A stretch of 64,000 nucleotides of DNA from Geotrypetes seraphini (lineage: Eukaryota; Chordata; Amphibia; Gymnophiona; Dermophiidae), in assembly GCF_902459505.1 (NCBI RefSeq), contig NC_047086.1, forward strand, positions 178,225,619 through 178,289,618. Direction: 5' to 3'. The notes beneath the pieces were generated by a model. That model did not search any database. It was not told where the DNA came from and was given only the letters and a program-made list of their open reading frames with translations. Position 1 is the stretch's first letter; each line of letters starts with the position of its first letter. This document shows positions 10,622 to 21,984 of this stretch, piece by piece. Both the position numbers and the translations under genes were made by a program.

Positions 10622-11431
10622 ATATTTCACCTTCGTTCATATTCCCCCATAGGTCTGAACGAAAATGTGGACAAATGTTTCACTAATTAATTAAATTTTA
10701 ATTTTCAGTTCTGGTAGTCAGTGTTTTACCTGTGTCTAATATTACATTTTATTATTTTTTCATTCATTATATTTTTTCTTATTTTTTGTTACATATTCCT
10801 TCCCGTTTTTTCTTTGATATTATTTTTCTTAGTAGCGTGCTTTCGTTGACCTACGTCATCACGCTCCACAGGGGCGTTGTCACGGCTGGATTCTCAAGGC
10901 GTTCTTAAATCCCGCAGACACCATGTTGCTCTCTTTAGTTCCAGCGTCTTTGATTTTTGTACGCTGTGCATTCTTGATTTCTTATTTTTGACCGACAAGT
11001 TTAGAAATTACTGTCTGTTTCTCCACTTTTTTCATTGTTTCATTTGTATCCCGCTCCTGATGAAGACGCGAAATGGAGCTCAGTCGAGTGGTGATATTCT
11101 TATGTTTGATTGAGTGGTGAAGTGTGTGTGTGTGTTTGGGGTTTTAACATTTTGGGACCCTGGATGTATGTTGTAGTGCTTGTGCTTTTTTAGTAGTTGA
11201 TTATTAAGTTTTGGCATTTGCACTTTAGCATTTGCACCTTATATTTATTCTCACTATTGAATTCTTGGATTGGCATTTCATATATATGTATACACTTTTA
11301 TAGTTTGATTATTTAGTGTTTAGTTTGGTTGCTGTATATCTGCTCAGGCAACGTTTCTTACTTTACAATGATAAGAATTTTTGCACTTGCACTTTATATT
11401 AGTATGTTAATAATTCTCTCAGGGCTTTTTT
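10622..11431 (+). mobile_element. Penelope-like element 3' untranslated region
   Basis: Continues from the GIY-YIG frame, which is followed directly by IFHLRSYSPIGLNENVD-like codons. It includes the GATGAAGACGCGAAATGG motif and a GTGTGTGTG run near 11120. The distal limit is not visible; the region becomes AT-rich. Confidence 0.55.
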
Positions 11432-11562
11432 AAGGTTGTTTATATATATGTGATTTATTCCATAAAACCTATGCACTAATTTATAAATGTTCATGTAAGG
11501 TTGTTTATATATATGTTATTTATTCTACTAAACCTATGCACTAATTTATAAAATGTTCATGT
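11432..11562 (+). repeat. tandem duplication, 65-66 bp unit x2
   Basis: Two copies (11432-11496 and 11497-11562) beginning AAGGTTGTTTATATATATGT and ending TTCATGT, with only a few differences. Confidence 0.9.
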
Positions 11563-12169
11563 ATTTATTCACTAAAAAAAATCTAAATCATGTGTGATTA
11601 ATTTATTAATTCATCAGTTCATTAATTTTCTTTTTCATTTCCACCCCACACACTTTACCTTATTTATTTTTATACTGGTTTAGTCTTTAGGGAATGTATG
11701 TTGTTTATATGCCTTCATTTCCCTTCTTCCTGAGTGCTAAGTCTGACATTTTCCTTTTGGTGTTATTATTTTCACAGGTGGTGAATTTTGTTTTGGACTA
11801 TATGATGTACGAGGCAACTCTCATTTAGAATGATGTCTGGTGCTGGTCACCTTTGAGATTCTGCCTGAGCCAGAGATTTACGTGATCTGTGATGGGCTCA
11901 TACTGATGTCCATTACTCTAAACCCTGTTTCTTCCCATTGAGTAATTGTTTTGCTTTAGGTTTAAGGTGTTTTAGCCAATCTTTCAGTAGCATCTTTTCT
12001 AAGTGAGTTATCAACCAGACAACCAGAGCCTGGGACCAAAATGATTTGAATAATGAACAGACAAACAAAAGGTAGAAAAAATAATTTTATTTTCTATTTT
12101 ATATAATAACTTTATTTATTTTTTTTTTTTTTGTATTTTGTGATTACAATATGTCAGATTTGAAATGTG
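11563..12169. other. no recognisable feature
   Basis: AT-rich. A T-run near 12120 precedes the repeat at 12170. I recognise nothing else. Confidence 0.45.
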
Positions 12170-12422
12170 CATCCTGCCAGAGGTGGTGTTAGACTGAAAA
12201 ACGTGAGCTAGCTTTTAACAGAGAGAGGAAAAGTCTTTTTTGTTTACACCACAGCACCAGTGTGGGTAGGAGAGGGCAAAGGGGGTGAATAGGCAATAAA
12301 ATAAACCCACCAGGATGTTTGAAAAAAAACAACAACATCCAATTGGGCAGGAAAATCGAATTGCATCGAAAAATCGATTTAGTCTGAATCAAAAAATTTT
12401 TTCCTGAATTGGGCAGCACTAG
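12170..12422 (+). repeat. interspersed repeat, unclassified (copy 1)
   Basis: Shares about 270 aligned bases, in the same orientation, with 58676-58955. Shared words include GAGAGGAAAAGTCTTTTTTG, CACCAGTGTGGGTA, GAGAGGGCAAAGGGGGTGAA, ACCACCAGRATGTTTG, CCAATTGGGCAGGAAAATC and the end CTGAATTGGGCAGCACTAGT. It has no ORF. Its class is unknown; the GCACTAGTGC end is palindromic. Confidence 0.85.
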
Positions 12423-12439
12423 TGCACAGCATGAAGGAG

Positions 12440-12905
12440 AAATAACCTGCAAATGAAGAATGATGACATCACTGTTCGGTCTGCATCAAGAGACGATGCC
12501 ATTTAGACCTGCGAAGCCTTAAAAAAAAAAATACACTGGTACTTATGGCTCAACAGCTGGTACCATCGGGCAGCAGGTTGTCTCAAAGTAGATGACCTTG
12601 ATGAGGTTGCATACCATGAGGGAGAGAGAAACTGTTATGCTGTGGAGTGTTTGCGTCAATGCTCAGTCTGCATCAAGAGGCTCAATGCCATTGAGACCTG
12701 CAACGCTAGGAAGTATGCACTGGTACTGATGGCTCAATAGCCGGTATCATCGGTGCAGCAGGTTATCTCAAAATGGATGACCTTGATGAGGATGCACACT
12801 ATGAGGGAGAGACAACCTGCGAAGCTGGGGAGCATTGGCATCGCCAATTGGTCTGCATCAAGAGACTCTATGCTGTAGAGACCTATGATGCTTGTTGGGG
12901 AGTAG
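12440..12905 (+). repeat. tandem repeat, unit about 185 bp, about 2.5 copies
   Basis: Repeating blocks GTCTGCATCAAGAG, GAGACCTGC, CTGGTAC(T)GATGGCTCAA, ATCGG.CAGCAGGTT.TCTCAAA and GATGACCTTGATGAGG recur with a period near 185 bases. No homology to a named family is visible. Confidence 0.8.
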
Positions 12906-13099
12906 ACCTTCTGAGCTGGCTTCCCCGATGCTGGAAGTTCAAAGTCGATGCCAATGCAGAAGCTGTCAATATTGACAGCTAAGAAGATCTGACGATGTCC
13001 ATGGTCGTGCTGAAGAACTGCTTCTGCTAAGCTCAATGAGCCTTAAGAGAGTACGATTTTAAAGAGGAACACCAAGTATGTGCATATATGGCGAAGCAG

Positions 13100-14040
13100 A
13101 AAAATCAGTTTTCATAACCATCTGCTACTTCAGTGACAGCATAATTGCAACATGGGAAAAGTCAGAAATCTTTCAAAAGAAGAATGTGTGACGGTGGTTG
13201 TTCTTAATGAAAAAGGCAATTCAAACTGGCAAATCTGCAGCCAGGGTGAAGTGCAATCAAAGTACAGTCATACACTTGCTCAGTAAGAAAAAAAGAGACA
13301 AGAAATGTGACTGACAGGACTCAAAGTGAAAGACCACGCGAATCCACAGTGTGAGAGGACAGGGTTGTTCACCAGATCTCAGTGGCAGATCGCAAACTCA
13401 TATCACCAAAATTGTCAGCCAAGTGGCAGGAAATGTGTTCAGTACGTCGGCGGTGCCTAGAGTTTGGCCTACATGGCTGTAGAGCAAGAAAGAAGCCGTT
13501 GGTAATGGCGATGCAAAGAAAGCAACGGGTTGAGTGGGCCAGAAAGTACAGCATGTGGACTGCAGAGGTATGGGAAAACATTCTCTTCAGTGATGAGAGT
13601 ACTTTTTGTGTGTTAGGAGGTCAGTGCAACACGTTTGTAAGACAATTTAAGAATGAGGCTTTCAAACCACAGTGCCTGGATTTGACTGTAAAGCATCCAA
13701 CAAAAATCATGGTCTGGGGCTGTATGTCAGCCAATGGCATTGGATGCTTTCAGGTGATTGATGGCTTGATGAACGGTGCCAAATATCTCTCCACTTTTCA
13801 AAACGTAATGGTTCCGTCTGCAAAGGAGTCTTCCAGGGTGACTTCCACTTCCAGGATGACAATGCATCCTGTCATCGGGCAAAGATGGTGACAAAGTGGA
13901 TGACACTGAGCCATATTCAGCGACTGGAATGGCCAGGGCAGTTACCAGATCTCAATCCAATTGAGAATTTGTGGAATAATCTTGCTGTCAAGGTGTTCAG
14001 AAAACAACCAAAAACTAAGGTTGAGTTGATTGAAGCACTG
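13100..14040 (+). pseudogene. Tc1-like DNA transposon, transposase fossil
   Basis: The transposase reads from MGKVRNLSKEE (about 13152, N-terminal helix-turn-helix) through RPRESTV and RKLISPKLSAKWQEMCS, then the catalytic core: ILFSDESTFCVL (first Asp), KIMVWGCMSANGIGCFQVI, an out-of-frame FQDDNASCHRAK (second Asp) and LEWPGQLPDLNPIENLWNNL (the Glu of DD34E). It ends at KVELIEALI. Frame changes lie near 13200-13380 and near 13840-13890, so it is dead. The C-terminal end and right terminal repeat are missing where L1 sequence starts at about 14041. I found no convincing left terminal repeat. Confidence 0.92.
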
Positions 14041-15400
14041 ATTATGTTCAATTTTATTGATGAAAACAACAAAACAATCGTAAACAAATTATACATATCA
14101 AAGTCAAGTAGGAAACAATGGAACAGCAATAGCAGCAAAGAGAAACAGTCATCATCAGTTTATACCTAAATCACCCATCCAACTATTCCCCATTAACAGA
14201 CCATCCATCATCCCTCCCCCCCACCCTGACTAGGAAACTAGGACTAGGATGGTTATCAGATGCATAACATACAAAAGGAAACCCCCAGAAACAAAGAAAC
14301 CCCCCCTTCCCCACCCAAATAGCGCTGTCACAGAGCCAAATTTCAAACAGATCACCATCCTCAAACTATTCCCCCTCCGGTACTCTCCACCCTTCCCCCC
14401 ATGTACTCTCCACTCAAGCAACTGTGAACAGCCCAAATTAGGACAGTCACATAAGTATTGCACTGAAGCCTTTGGGATGCAAGGACTGCAAATAGGGTTC
14501 CCAGATGCACATAAACAAAAGCTTCCGCTTCCGGGACCCCCTGGCATCCCTTGCCTTTCAGGTAGCCAACTTATGCAACTGGTTCCGCCAACGCCAGAAC
14601 TCAGGGAGGGTCCTGGACCGTCCAATATTGTAGGATACATTTACGGACTAACAAGCTCATTTTCCTACAGAGATTCAGGTTGCTCCGGAGCAAATGACCA
14701 TAATCCTTGGGCAAATCTAGAACCAATTGGACTGGTGTACTCAAGACTTTACCAATTAAGCAGGACATGTAAGAGACTATATGTCTCCAAAAACACTGTA
14801 TTGGACAGGACCAAAATGCATGTCCCAAGGTGTGCTCCCCCTGTCCACATTTGTGACATATTGGTGTAGGGAGACGTCCACTGTAATACAATTGTTTGCG
14901 TGTATAATAAACTCGTAACTGCACGCTATAATACGTTTCCCTCAACCATGCACACGGGGGCACTCCTGGCATCGCCCAAAGAGTGCGGGCAATATCCAAG
15001 TGTCCCAAATTGACCTGTAATTCTGTCTCCCATCTACCCCGAATAGTTTGATAGAATTTATGGGGCTGTAAAACCTGCAAACTGTTATGAATGCATGATA
15101 CCGATAGGGGAGGGCTCCTCCTCCCGGGAACCCCCCCCCCCCCCCCCCGCATTCTAGCCCCCATGTGTTTACCCAATTGTGCTCTGTTGAGGAATCCCAT
15201 ATAATGCTCCACTTGATGACAGGCAAACTGCGCTCCCCAGGTATCTCCCACCACTACCTGCAGGTCGGCATGGGATAACTCCCCTTCCTCCCCCAAGAGG
15301 TGTTCCAACCTGGAAATACCTTTCGCTTCCCATAACAATAAACCCCGTGGTAGGTCTTATTTTGGAGGAAACACGGTAACATTTGTGTATTCCCATTTAA
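14041..15400 (-). mobile_element. L1/Tx1-group LINE, 3' end
   Basis: Minus-strand frame with the C-terminal L1-type segment: ARTLWAMPGVPPCAWLRE, YYTRKQLYYSGRLP, then a zinc knuckle CHKCGQGEHTLGHAFWSCP followed by QCFWRHI. The 3' UTR runs to 14041 and ends in AATAAAATTGAAC, an A-rich tail. The 5' part, including the RT catalytic core, is absent. A C-run at about 15129-15148 (G-run on the coding strand) interrupts it. It lies directly against the broken end of the Tc1 fossil. Confidence 0.85.
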
Positions 15401-15639
15401 CACTTAACTGGTAGTTTGAGTCATCCTCAAATCTTTTAAAGATCTCAATACTATCAAAGATGTGTAGGGAAACGTAAGATTACTTAAAGTAACCTGCTGA
15501 ATGATCAAAATATGCTTTATGGATCTAAAATCAAAATCTTGAATTGAATTCTATACTGACAACTAATAAAAGTGGATGTTGTCTGATGGAATGGTTGGGA
15601 GTGCATGTGGGGCTTTGGGTTTATCATTTAAAAAAGGTT

Positions 15640-15905
15640 ATTGCAGCCCTGATTGGTTCTCCAGGAAGGTGACTTCCTAGTGTTCTCTTTATGGCCGTTA
15701 TCATTTGAGGCTATACTCAGTTTATCAGCAGATTGTTGATGTACTCTTTTCTCCTGTGGGCCTTGTATATGCTGATAATTCCCGATTGTTGATTCAATGT
15801 TGTATTTCTGGATTGTTTGTATTGTTGTTGGATTCCCTTGCAACACAACACGATTTCTGTTTTTTGTTTCTGTATTGGCTGCTTTATTAAAAAAAAGATT
15901 TTAAA
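15640..15905 (+). mobile_element. L1-type LINE 3' UTR tail
   Basis: T/G-rich plus-strand sequence ending TGTATTGGCTGCTTTATT then AAAAAAAAGATTTTAAAAA, resembling an L1 3' end. It has no coding part. Confidence 0.55.
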
Positions 15906-16201
15906 AACAACAACCTAATAAAAGTGAAGCAATATGATTAAATTTCCTTACATTTCCCAAGCGGTTTTAATGGACCATAATTAACAGAGTATGAAAACAT
16001 TTTCTTGGTAACACTGATATCTGCTTTGAAAATGATAATTTAAAGCCAAAAATTATTCCTAGACAGCAGACACCTTTGACAATCAGAATAACATTATACA
16101 GAAAAATAGAAGAGGAGAACAATAATTTTGCCCTGTTATCCAACAAGCAATAGTTTCTACAATATTTAAAACCAATTTATGCTTTTTAAGCCAGACACTA
16201 A

Positions 16202-16324
16202 CCCCCTCTTTTACTAAGGTGCGCTAATCGAATTAGTGCACGCTAAAAGCGTCCATAGACTAACATGCACACATTAGTGTTTAGAGCACACTAATCGGTT
16301 AGCACACCTTAGTAAAAGAGGGCC
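16202..16324. mobile_element. palindromic MITE, Harbinger-like
   Basis: Terminal inverted repeats of about 27 bases: CCCCCTCTTTTACTAAGGTG at left and the complement CACCTTAGTAAAAGAGGGCC at right, with TAA on both sides (16199-16201 and 16325-16327). A 3-bp TWA duplication is the PIF/Harbinger signature. No transposase. Confidence 0.75.
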
Positions 16325-16435
16325 TAAGATTTTAAACAAGATTGTGTAAGATCAAGGCTGATAGGAGAAAATTTGGAAACAATCAGAATACCGTCAGCAT
16401 AACAGTAGACCTGAACTTCAAAATCTTAAAGTAAT

Positions 16436-17680
16436 CTGGGAGTGCTGAAAAGTTCTCAGCCCAACCAAGAAGGGAATGACATGGAGCCATGAAATTTAAA
16501 AGTTATTCCATATATTCACCCTTAAATTTAACACACTTGGCATATTGTGTCTGAAGTTTCTGTAACCCTTCAAAAAATACTCTGTCTGGTCACTGAAATA
16601 CTGCTCCATTGTGCAATCAATCACCTCCAGATCACTTGAAAATTGTCACCCTTTAAAACTCTTTTTAAGGTTTGGAAACAGAAAATAGTCAGATGGAGCA
16701 AGATCTGGTAAGTAGGGTGGATAGTCTATACACTGAAACCCCCAACTGCGTCAAAACATCCATCATTTTGCCAGCCTCGTGAGCAGATGCATTGTCTTGC
16801 ACAAAGAGAACACCTTTCCGCAGCTTTTTTCTTTCAACGTCTCTTTTAATCGGCACATCAAGTTATAGTAGTACTCTGCATTAACTATTTGGCTCCTTGG
16901 AAGACAATCAGTCATTACAACACCTTCCTGATTCCAAAAACACTGCTGCCTTTTGGATCTTGAATATCCTTGGCCTTGAAGAACCTAAGTGCCGCCATTA
17001 CATTGATTGTTGTTTTATATCAGGATCGTAGTGGTGTAACCATGTTTCATCAACAGTAACTAGTCATTCCAAAAGGTTTGCACCAGCTTGCTGCAAAATC
17101 AACTTGGAAATGTCCACTTGACGTCGTTTCTCAGCAGCATTCAAGCATTTGGGTACCCATTTGGCTGACAGCTTCTGCATACCCAGCTGCTTGTGGATTA
17201 TATACCCCAACACATTCCCTGGATATCTGTAGTGTCTCAGAAATTGTTTTAGTCAATATTCGCTGATCTGCCAAAATCAGGTCATGATTAACAATTTCAG
17301 GAGCTGACATCGTTTGAGGCCTCCCAGACTTTGCTGCATCTTTGATCTTAAAATCTCAACGCTGAAAGTTTGCACACCACTTCTTCAGTGGAGGAGTATG
17401 ATGGGCACTTGTCACTCAATGTTTGCATCATACATTCATGCATTTCCTTTAGAGTTTTCTTTTGCAGGAATTGGAACTTCATGATGATTCAGGGTTCCAT
17501 ACTTGAAAATTCTAGACTTTTCGTTGACATGGTTCAATTAATGATCTGAACATGTCAAAAAATAGCATTACGATTCTGCAAATTGGCACTTTGCAAAATA
17601 AAACTCTTCAGCTACAGTGGCATAATAACGCTCAGAATTTATGAAGTTGGTTAAGCTGAGAACTTTTCAGCACCCCCTCA
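16436..17680 (-). mobile_element. mariner transposon, dead, both terminal repeats present
   Basis: Terminal repeats of about 25-30 bases share GTGCTGAAAAGTTCTCAGC (left at about 16443; right, complemented, at 17655-17674). The minus strand between them carries mariner transposase pieces: EMHECMMQTLSDKCP, a HYDPD-like HYTTTI block after LMKHG, QNVM-type NAEYYYNLM and the catalytic VQDNASAHEAGKMMD. Many stops and frame changes are present. The length is that of a full mariner, about 1.25 kb. TSDs are not clear. Confidence 0.85.
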
Positions 17681-18195
17681 TGAAACAACTCAAAAACATG
17701 TTACAAAGAAAAAGTGAAAGTGAAGAAGCCTCTGGAACACACAATCTATCTTAATTGATGCAGAGATCTTAGAATGGTAGGCCACAGCAAGGGACATATT
17801 TGTTAGAAATGATCCAAACCAATTTAAAACACGATCCTTACGATCAGCCTCCTGTAATCAATTATAAAGAAGATGATTGTCAACCAACTGAATGCCGAGG
17901 CATGCTGAGAAACAGATGATGTTTCTACAGGGACAGTGTTAGATGTGCTGAAAAGAACATTTTGTGTGTCTGATGTCAATGTGGTCCTGTAATGAATCTG
18001 TGCTGAAATGGTTGCAAAGAAGTTGAATCTAGCCACTGGTGCTTATACAACGTAGAAGTTTTTCGCTGAGAAGTTTCAGCACAGATATGCTTATGTTTCT
18101 CAAGCCACTTCAGAAAGGATCAAGAATGAGGTCATTTGGTTTGTGTAAGCACTCAGGTGGTGCCTGCACTACAGGTTTGGAGACTTCAAAGGATC
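17681..18195. other. no recognisable feature
   Basis: Intron sequence between the mariner and a CR1 tail. I see no gene or repeat in it. Confidence 0.45.
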
Positions 18196-18482
18196 TCCTG
18201 TCATTTTAGCTCTGGAACACATTGCCAGAGGATGTGATAAGAGCGGATAGTGTAGCTAGTTTTAAGAAAGGTTTGGACAAGTTCCTGGTGGAAAAGTCCA
18301 TAGGTCTGTTATTGAGAAAGACATGTGGGAAGCCACTGCTTGCCCTGTATTGGTAGCAAAGAATATTGCTACACCTTGGGTTTTGGCCAGGTACTAGTGA
18401 CCTGGATTGGCCATCGTGAGAACGGGCTACTGGGCTTGATGGACCATTGGTCTGACCCAGTAAGGCTATTCTTATGTTCTTA
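18196..18482 (+). mobile_element. CR1-type LINE 3' end
   Basis: Begins in coding sequence (WNTLPEDVIRADSVASFKKGL, the LINE C-terminus) and continues through the untranslated end to GGGCTTGATGGACCATTGG, TCTGACCCAGTAAGGC and the tail TTCTTATGTTCTT. Confidence 0.88.
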
Positions 18483-19245
18483 TTTTAAACATTATCTAGA
18501 GGTCCACCTTGAATAACTGGACTTTTAAAACCACCGTGGCACCATGGAAGATTCCTGACTCATATGCAGAACCAACTAACTTATGCACAAGAGACCTTCC
18601 TATGATCCTTCACTAACTGAAGCAGCTTTTCTCAGCTTCACAGAAGCTGGAGAAACGATTTAGAAGATGGTCCTTGTAGGCTCAAGGAGATATAAGAGCA
18701 CAATAGTTGCATTTGTTATGGTCTCCACTCAAGCAGATTAGACACTTGGAATGTGTAAAATTCGTGGCTCCTTCTACCACATTACAAACAAAGTTTAAAC
18801 TCTGACTTCAGAAAAAAAAAAAAAAAAAAAAACCCCAAAATTGTACAAAATGAAAGAAAATAAATCAAAACAATTTGAGGGAAACAGCAAAATCACTGTT
18901 AATTTACAGATAATGTGACATCTCTGGGAAAAGGTGACTAAGTCAATAATTTGTAATACAACAATCCAAACCCCATCCTTTTATGTGAAAAAAAAAATGT
19001 TACCGATGTTCAAACATGTAACTTTTTAAGATTGCTTACGGACCCATGACATGAAAAATTGGCCACTTTCAATATTTTGGAACTGCTACTTTAGTCACCT
19101 CTTTCCAGAGACAGTCACAAATTATCAAGAAAGCTTTGTTTAGCATCTGTTCAGCTGAGAGGAAGGAAACAAACTAATTTAGAAGCCAAGACCATTGCAT
19201 GCAGCAGACTTGTTCTGTCCCACTAACATGTTTGTTGACGGAAAA
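18483..19245. other. no recognisable feature; 20-base A run
   Basis: Intron sequence with a long A run at about 18810-18832 that could be an old retroposon tail; nothing before it is identifiable. Confidence 0.4.
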
Positions 19246-21746
19246 GCACAAATACTTATCTGTAGCAGGTGTTCTCTGGGGCAGCTCACATATCTTCTCA
19301 CATGTGGATTACCTCATCTACAGAACCCATTAAGAACACTGCCAAGTGCACTGTTACTTTAAATCTGTAGGTAGTGCCCACACTGCGCATGTGCCGGTGA
19401 CTTTCCACCCAATGTCGGCATAGTAACAAAGCAAAGAAATCAGACTAGGGGAGGTGGGCAGGTTGTGAGAATATATGCCTGCTGCCCTTGGAGAACACCT
19501 GCTACAAGTATCTGTCTTTGCTTTCTCTGAGGACAAGCAGGCATAATATTCTTATATAGGGAACTCCCAAGCTGCCAGGATCACATCTTTGGAAGATGTT
19601 AAACATTGAATATACAGAAGCCTGGTGAAACCCTAGGGTTGGAGGTAAAGTTGGGTTTAAGCAGAGAATAGATTCTGCAGAACTGCTTGCCCAAACAGAC
19701 TCTCTCTTCTGGAGTTGTGTTTGTAAACAGTAGTGATAAATAAACTTAAGGTTTAAGGACAAAGTAGATGCTTTGCAGATATCTTCAATAGATGCAATGC
19801 AAATGTGAGCTATTGAGGCAGCCATAGCCCATACATTGTGAGCTTACATGGCCTTGAAGCATCAGCCCAGCTTGAGTATACACAAAGGAAATACAATCCA
19901 CTAGCCAAGTGGAGATGATTCTTTTGGAAACAGCACCTCCTAGCCAATTAGGATCAAAGGCGACAAAAACTTGAGAGGACCCTCTATGTGGTTTAGTATG
20001 GTCCAGGTAATATGCAAGAGCACGACTGCAGTTCAAAGTGTGAAGGGCTGCTTCTCCAGGATGGGAATGCTGCTTTGAAAAGCAAACAGGCAGAACAATA
20101 GATTGGATGAGGTGGAATTCTGAGTCTACTTTACAGAGGAATTTTGGATGTGTTGGAAGGACTACCCTGTCATGATAGCTTTATATAGGGAGGATCTGAT
20201 GCCAGAGCTTGAAATTCATTCACATAGCATACAGACATGTAGGCTAAGAGTACAACAACTTTCCAAGTCAGTAGTTCAGGGAGAATGATGTAAGCGGCTC
20301 AAAGGGAGATTTCATAAGAGCATGGAGAAACATGTTAAGATCCAAAGTCATAGGAGGCAGCTTGGTAGGTGGTTTTATATGGTATAGGCCTTTCATGAAA
20401 CGGGATACTAAGGGATATACAAAAAGGATTGTTGTCTAGGCAGGAATGAAATGTACTGATATCACCGAGATGAACTCTAACCAAATTGGTTTTTAGACCA
20501 AAATTAAAGGAGTAAAAGAAGGAGGTCAAGGATGGACGAAGTAGACATGAGACATGCTCCAAAGAATGTAATATACAAAAGGAAAAGAAGTGTGTCCACT
20601 TGAAGCGTTAAGTGCTCAGTGGAAGGTTTCCTAATGCTTCAATGACAGTGGATACTGCAGTCGAGGGGCAAAAAGCATTTACCTAATGAGCGGGGTTGGG
20701 ATGAAGTGGGGACCCTTGTTCTGAGTTAGCAATGTTGGAAACAATTACAGTTTCCACAATTTCCTGATCAAGAGCTCTAGGTGGAGTGAAAACCATACCT
20801 GGCGTGGCCAAAAGAGTACTATGATGATCATGGTGCTCCGGATCTTGGCAAAGTTTGAGTAGAGTTTTCCCTATAAGAGGGATTGATGAAATCTATAATT
20901 TGTCCCCCCAGTGAAGTAGAAAGGCATCTGACGCAATGCGATTGAGGGCAACGAGTCTGAGATCAAATTGTAGAAGTTTGCTTTCTGAGGGGAAGTGAAG
21001 AGATCTATATCTGGCATTCCCCATCAACAGAAAATCAGATGCAGGACCGTTATGCTGAGTCTATTCATGAGGCTGAAGAAGCCTGTTCAACTTGTCTGCC
21101 AACACATTCTGCTTCCCCACCAAATAAAAACCCTGAGTAAGATTCCACAAGCAGTAGCTCAATTCCAAATCTTGACTGTCTCCAGACAAAGAGATAAAAT
21201 CCCATGGCTCCTTGTTTGTCAAATAGAACATGGTGACCTGGTTGTCCATATAGACTACTTGTTGAAGGAGGTACTCCTGGAATGTTTTGAGAGTGTTCTC
21301 TATTGCTTACAGCTCTAGAAAACTGAAAAAGAGGGTCTGCTTGTGATGAGATCATACTCCCTTTGAAGACAGTCTAGATGAGCTCCCCAGCTTAACATCA
21401 ATGCATCTGTGGTTAGAAGTTTTTGGTGGGAAGGGGGGATGGAAAGGGAGACCCTGGGTAAGATTTTGTGCTACCATCTACCATTGGAGAGAGTGCCATA
21501 GATCTGGGGTGATTTGAACTTGAGCAGAGAGGGATTCCGTGGCTTAGAACCATTGTGTAGATAAGGCCCACTGTGGAATTCTGAAGTGAAGGTGTGCAAA
21601 TAGGGGTCACGTGAACCATCAATGCCATGTGACTGAATAGGCATAACATCTAACATGCAGAAGTACATTTGAGGGTGGACAAGTGAATGAGATTGTCGAC
21701 CCTCTGCTCAGTTAGAAAAGCCTGACCTTGAATAGTGTTCAAGAGT

Positions 21747-21934
21747 AGAGTTACCATATGACTCCAGATAAAGGAGGACAGCTTGAGACATTAATGTCTT
21801 TCTTCCACTGAAAGCAATGAAAGTAAGGAGGACAGATTTAAATATTTGGATTTTACTTCCACTGAAAGCTATGGAAGTAAAACCCAAACGTCACAATTCG
21901 TCTTCCTTTTTCTGGAACTATTTGATAACCCTAT
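21747..21934. mobile_element. hAT-type MITE inside DIRS
   Basis: Ends AGAGTTACCATATG... and ...TTTGATAACCCTAT are imperfect inverted repeats. An exact 8-bp duplication TCAAGAGT flanks it (21739-21746 and 21935-21942), as hAT elements make. Internal GGAGGACAG words repeat. Non-coding. Confidence 0.85.
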
Positions 21935-21984
21935 TCAAGAGTGCTCCTATGAACTCCAAAGTCTATGAGTGCTCTTTAAGATCT

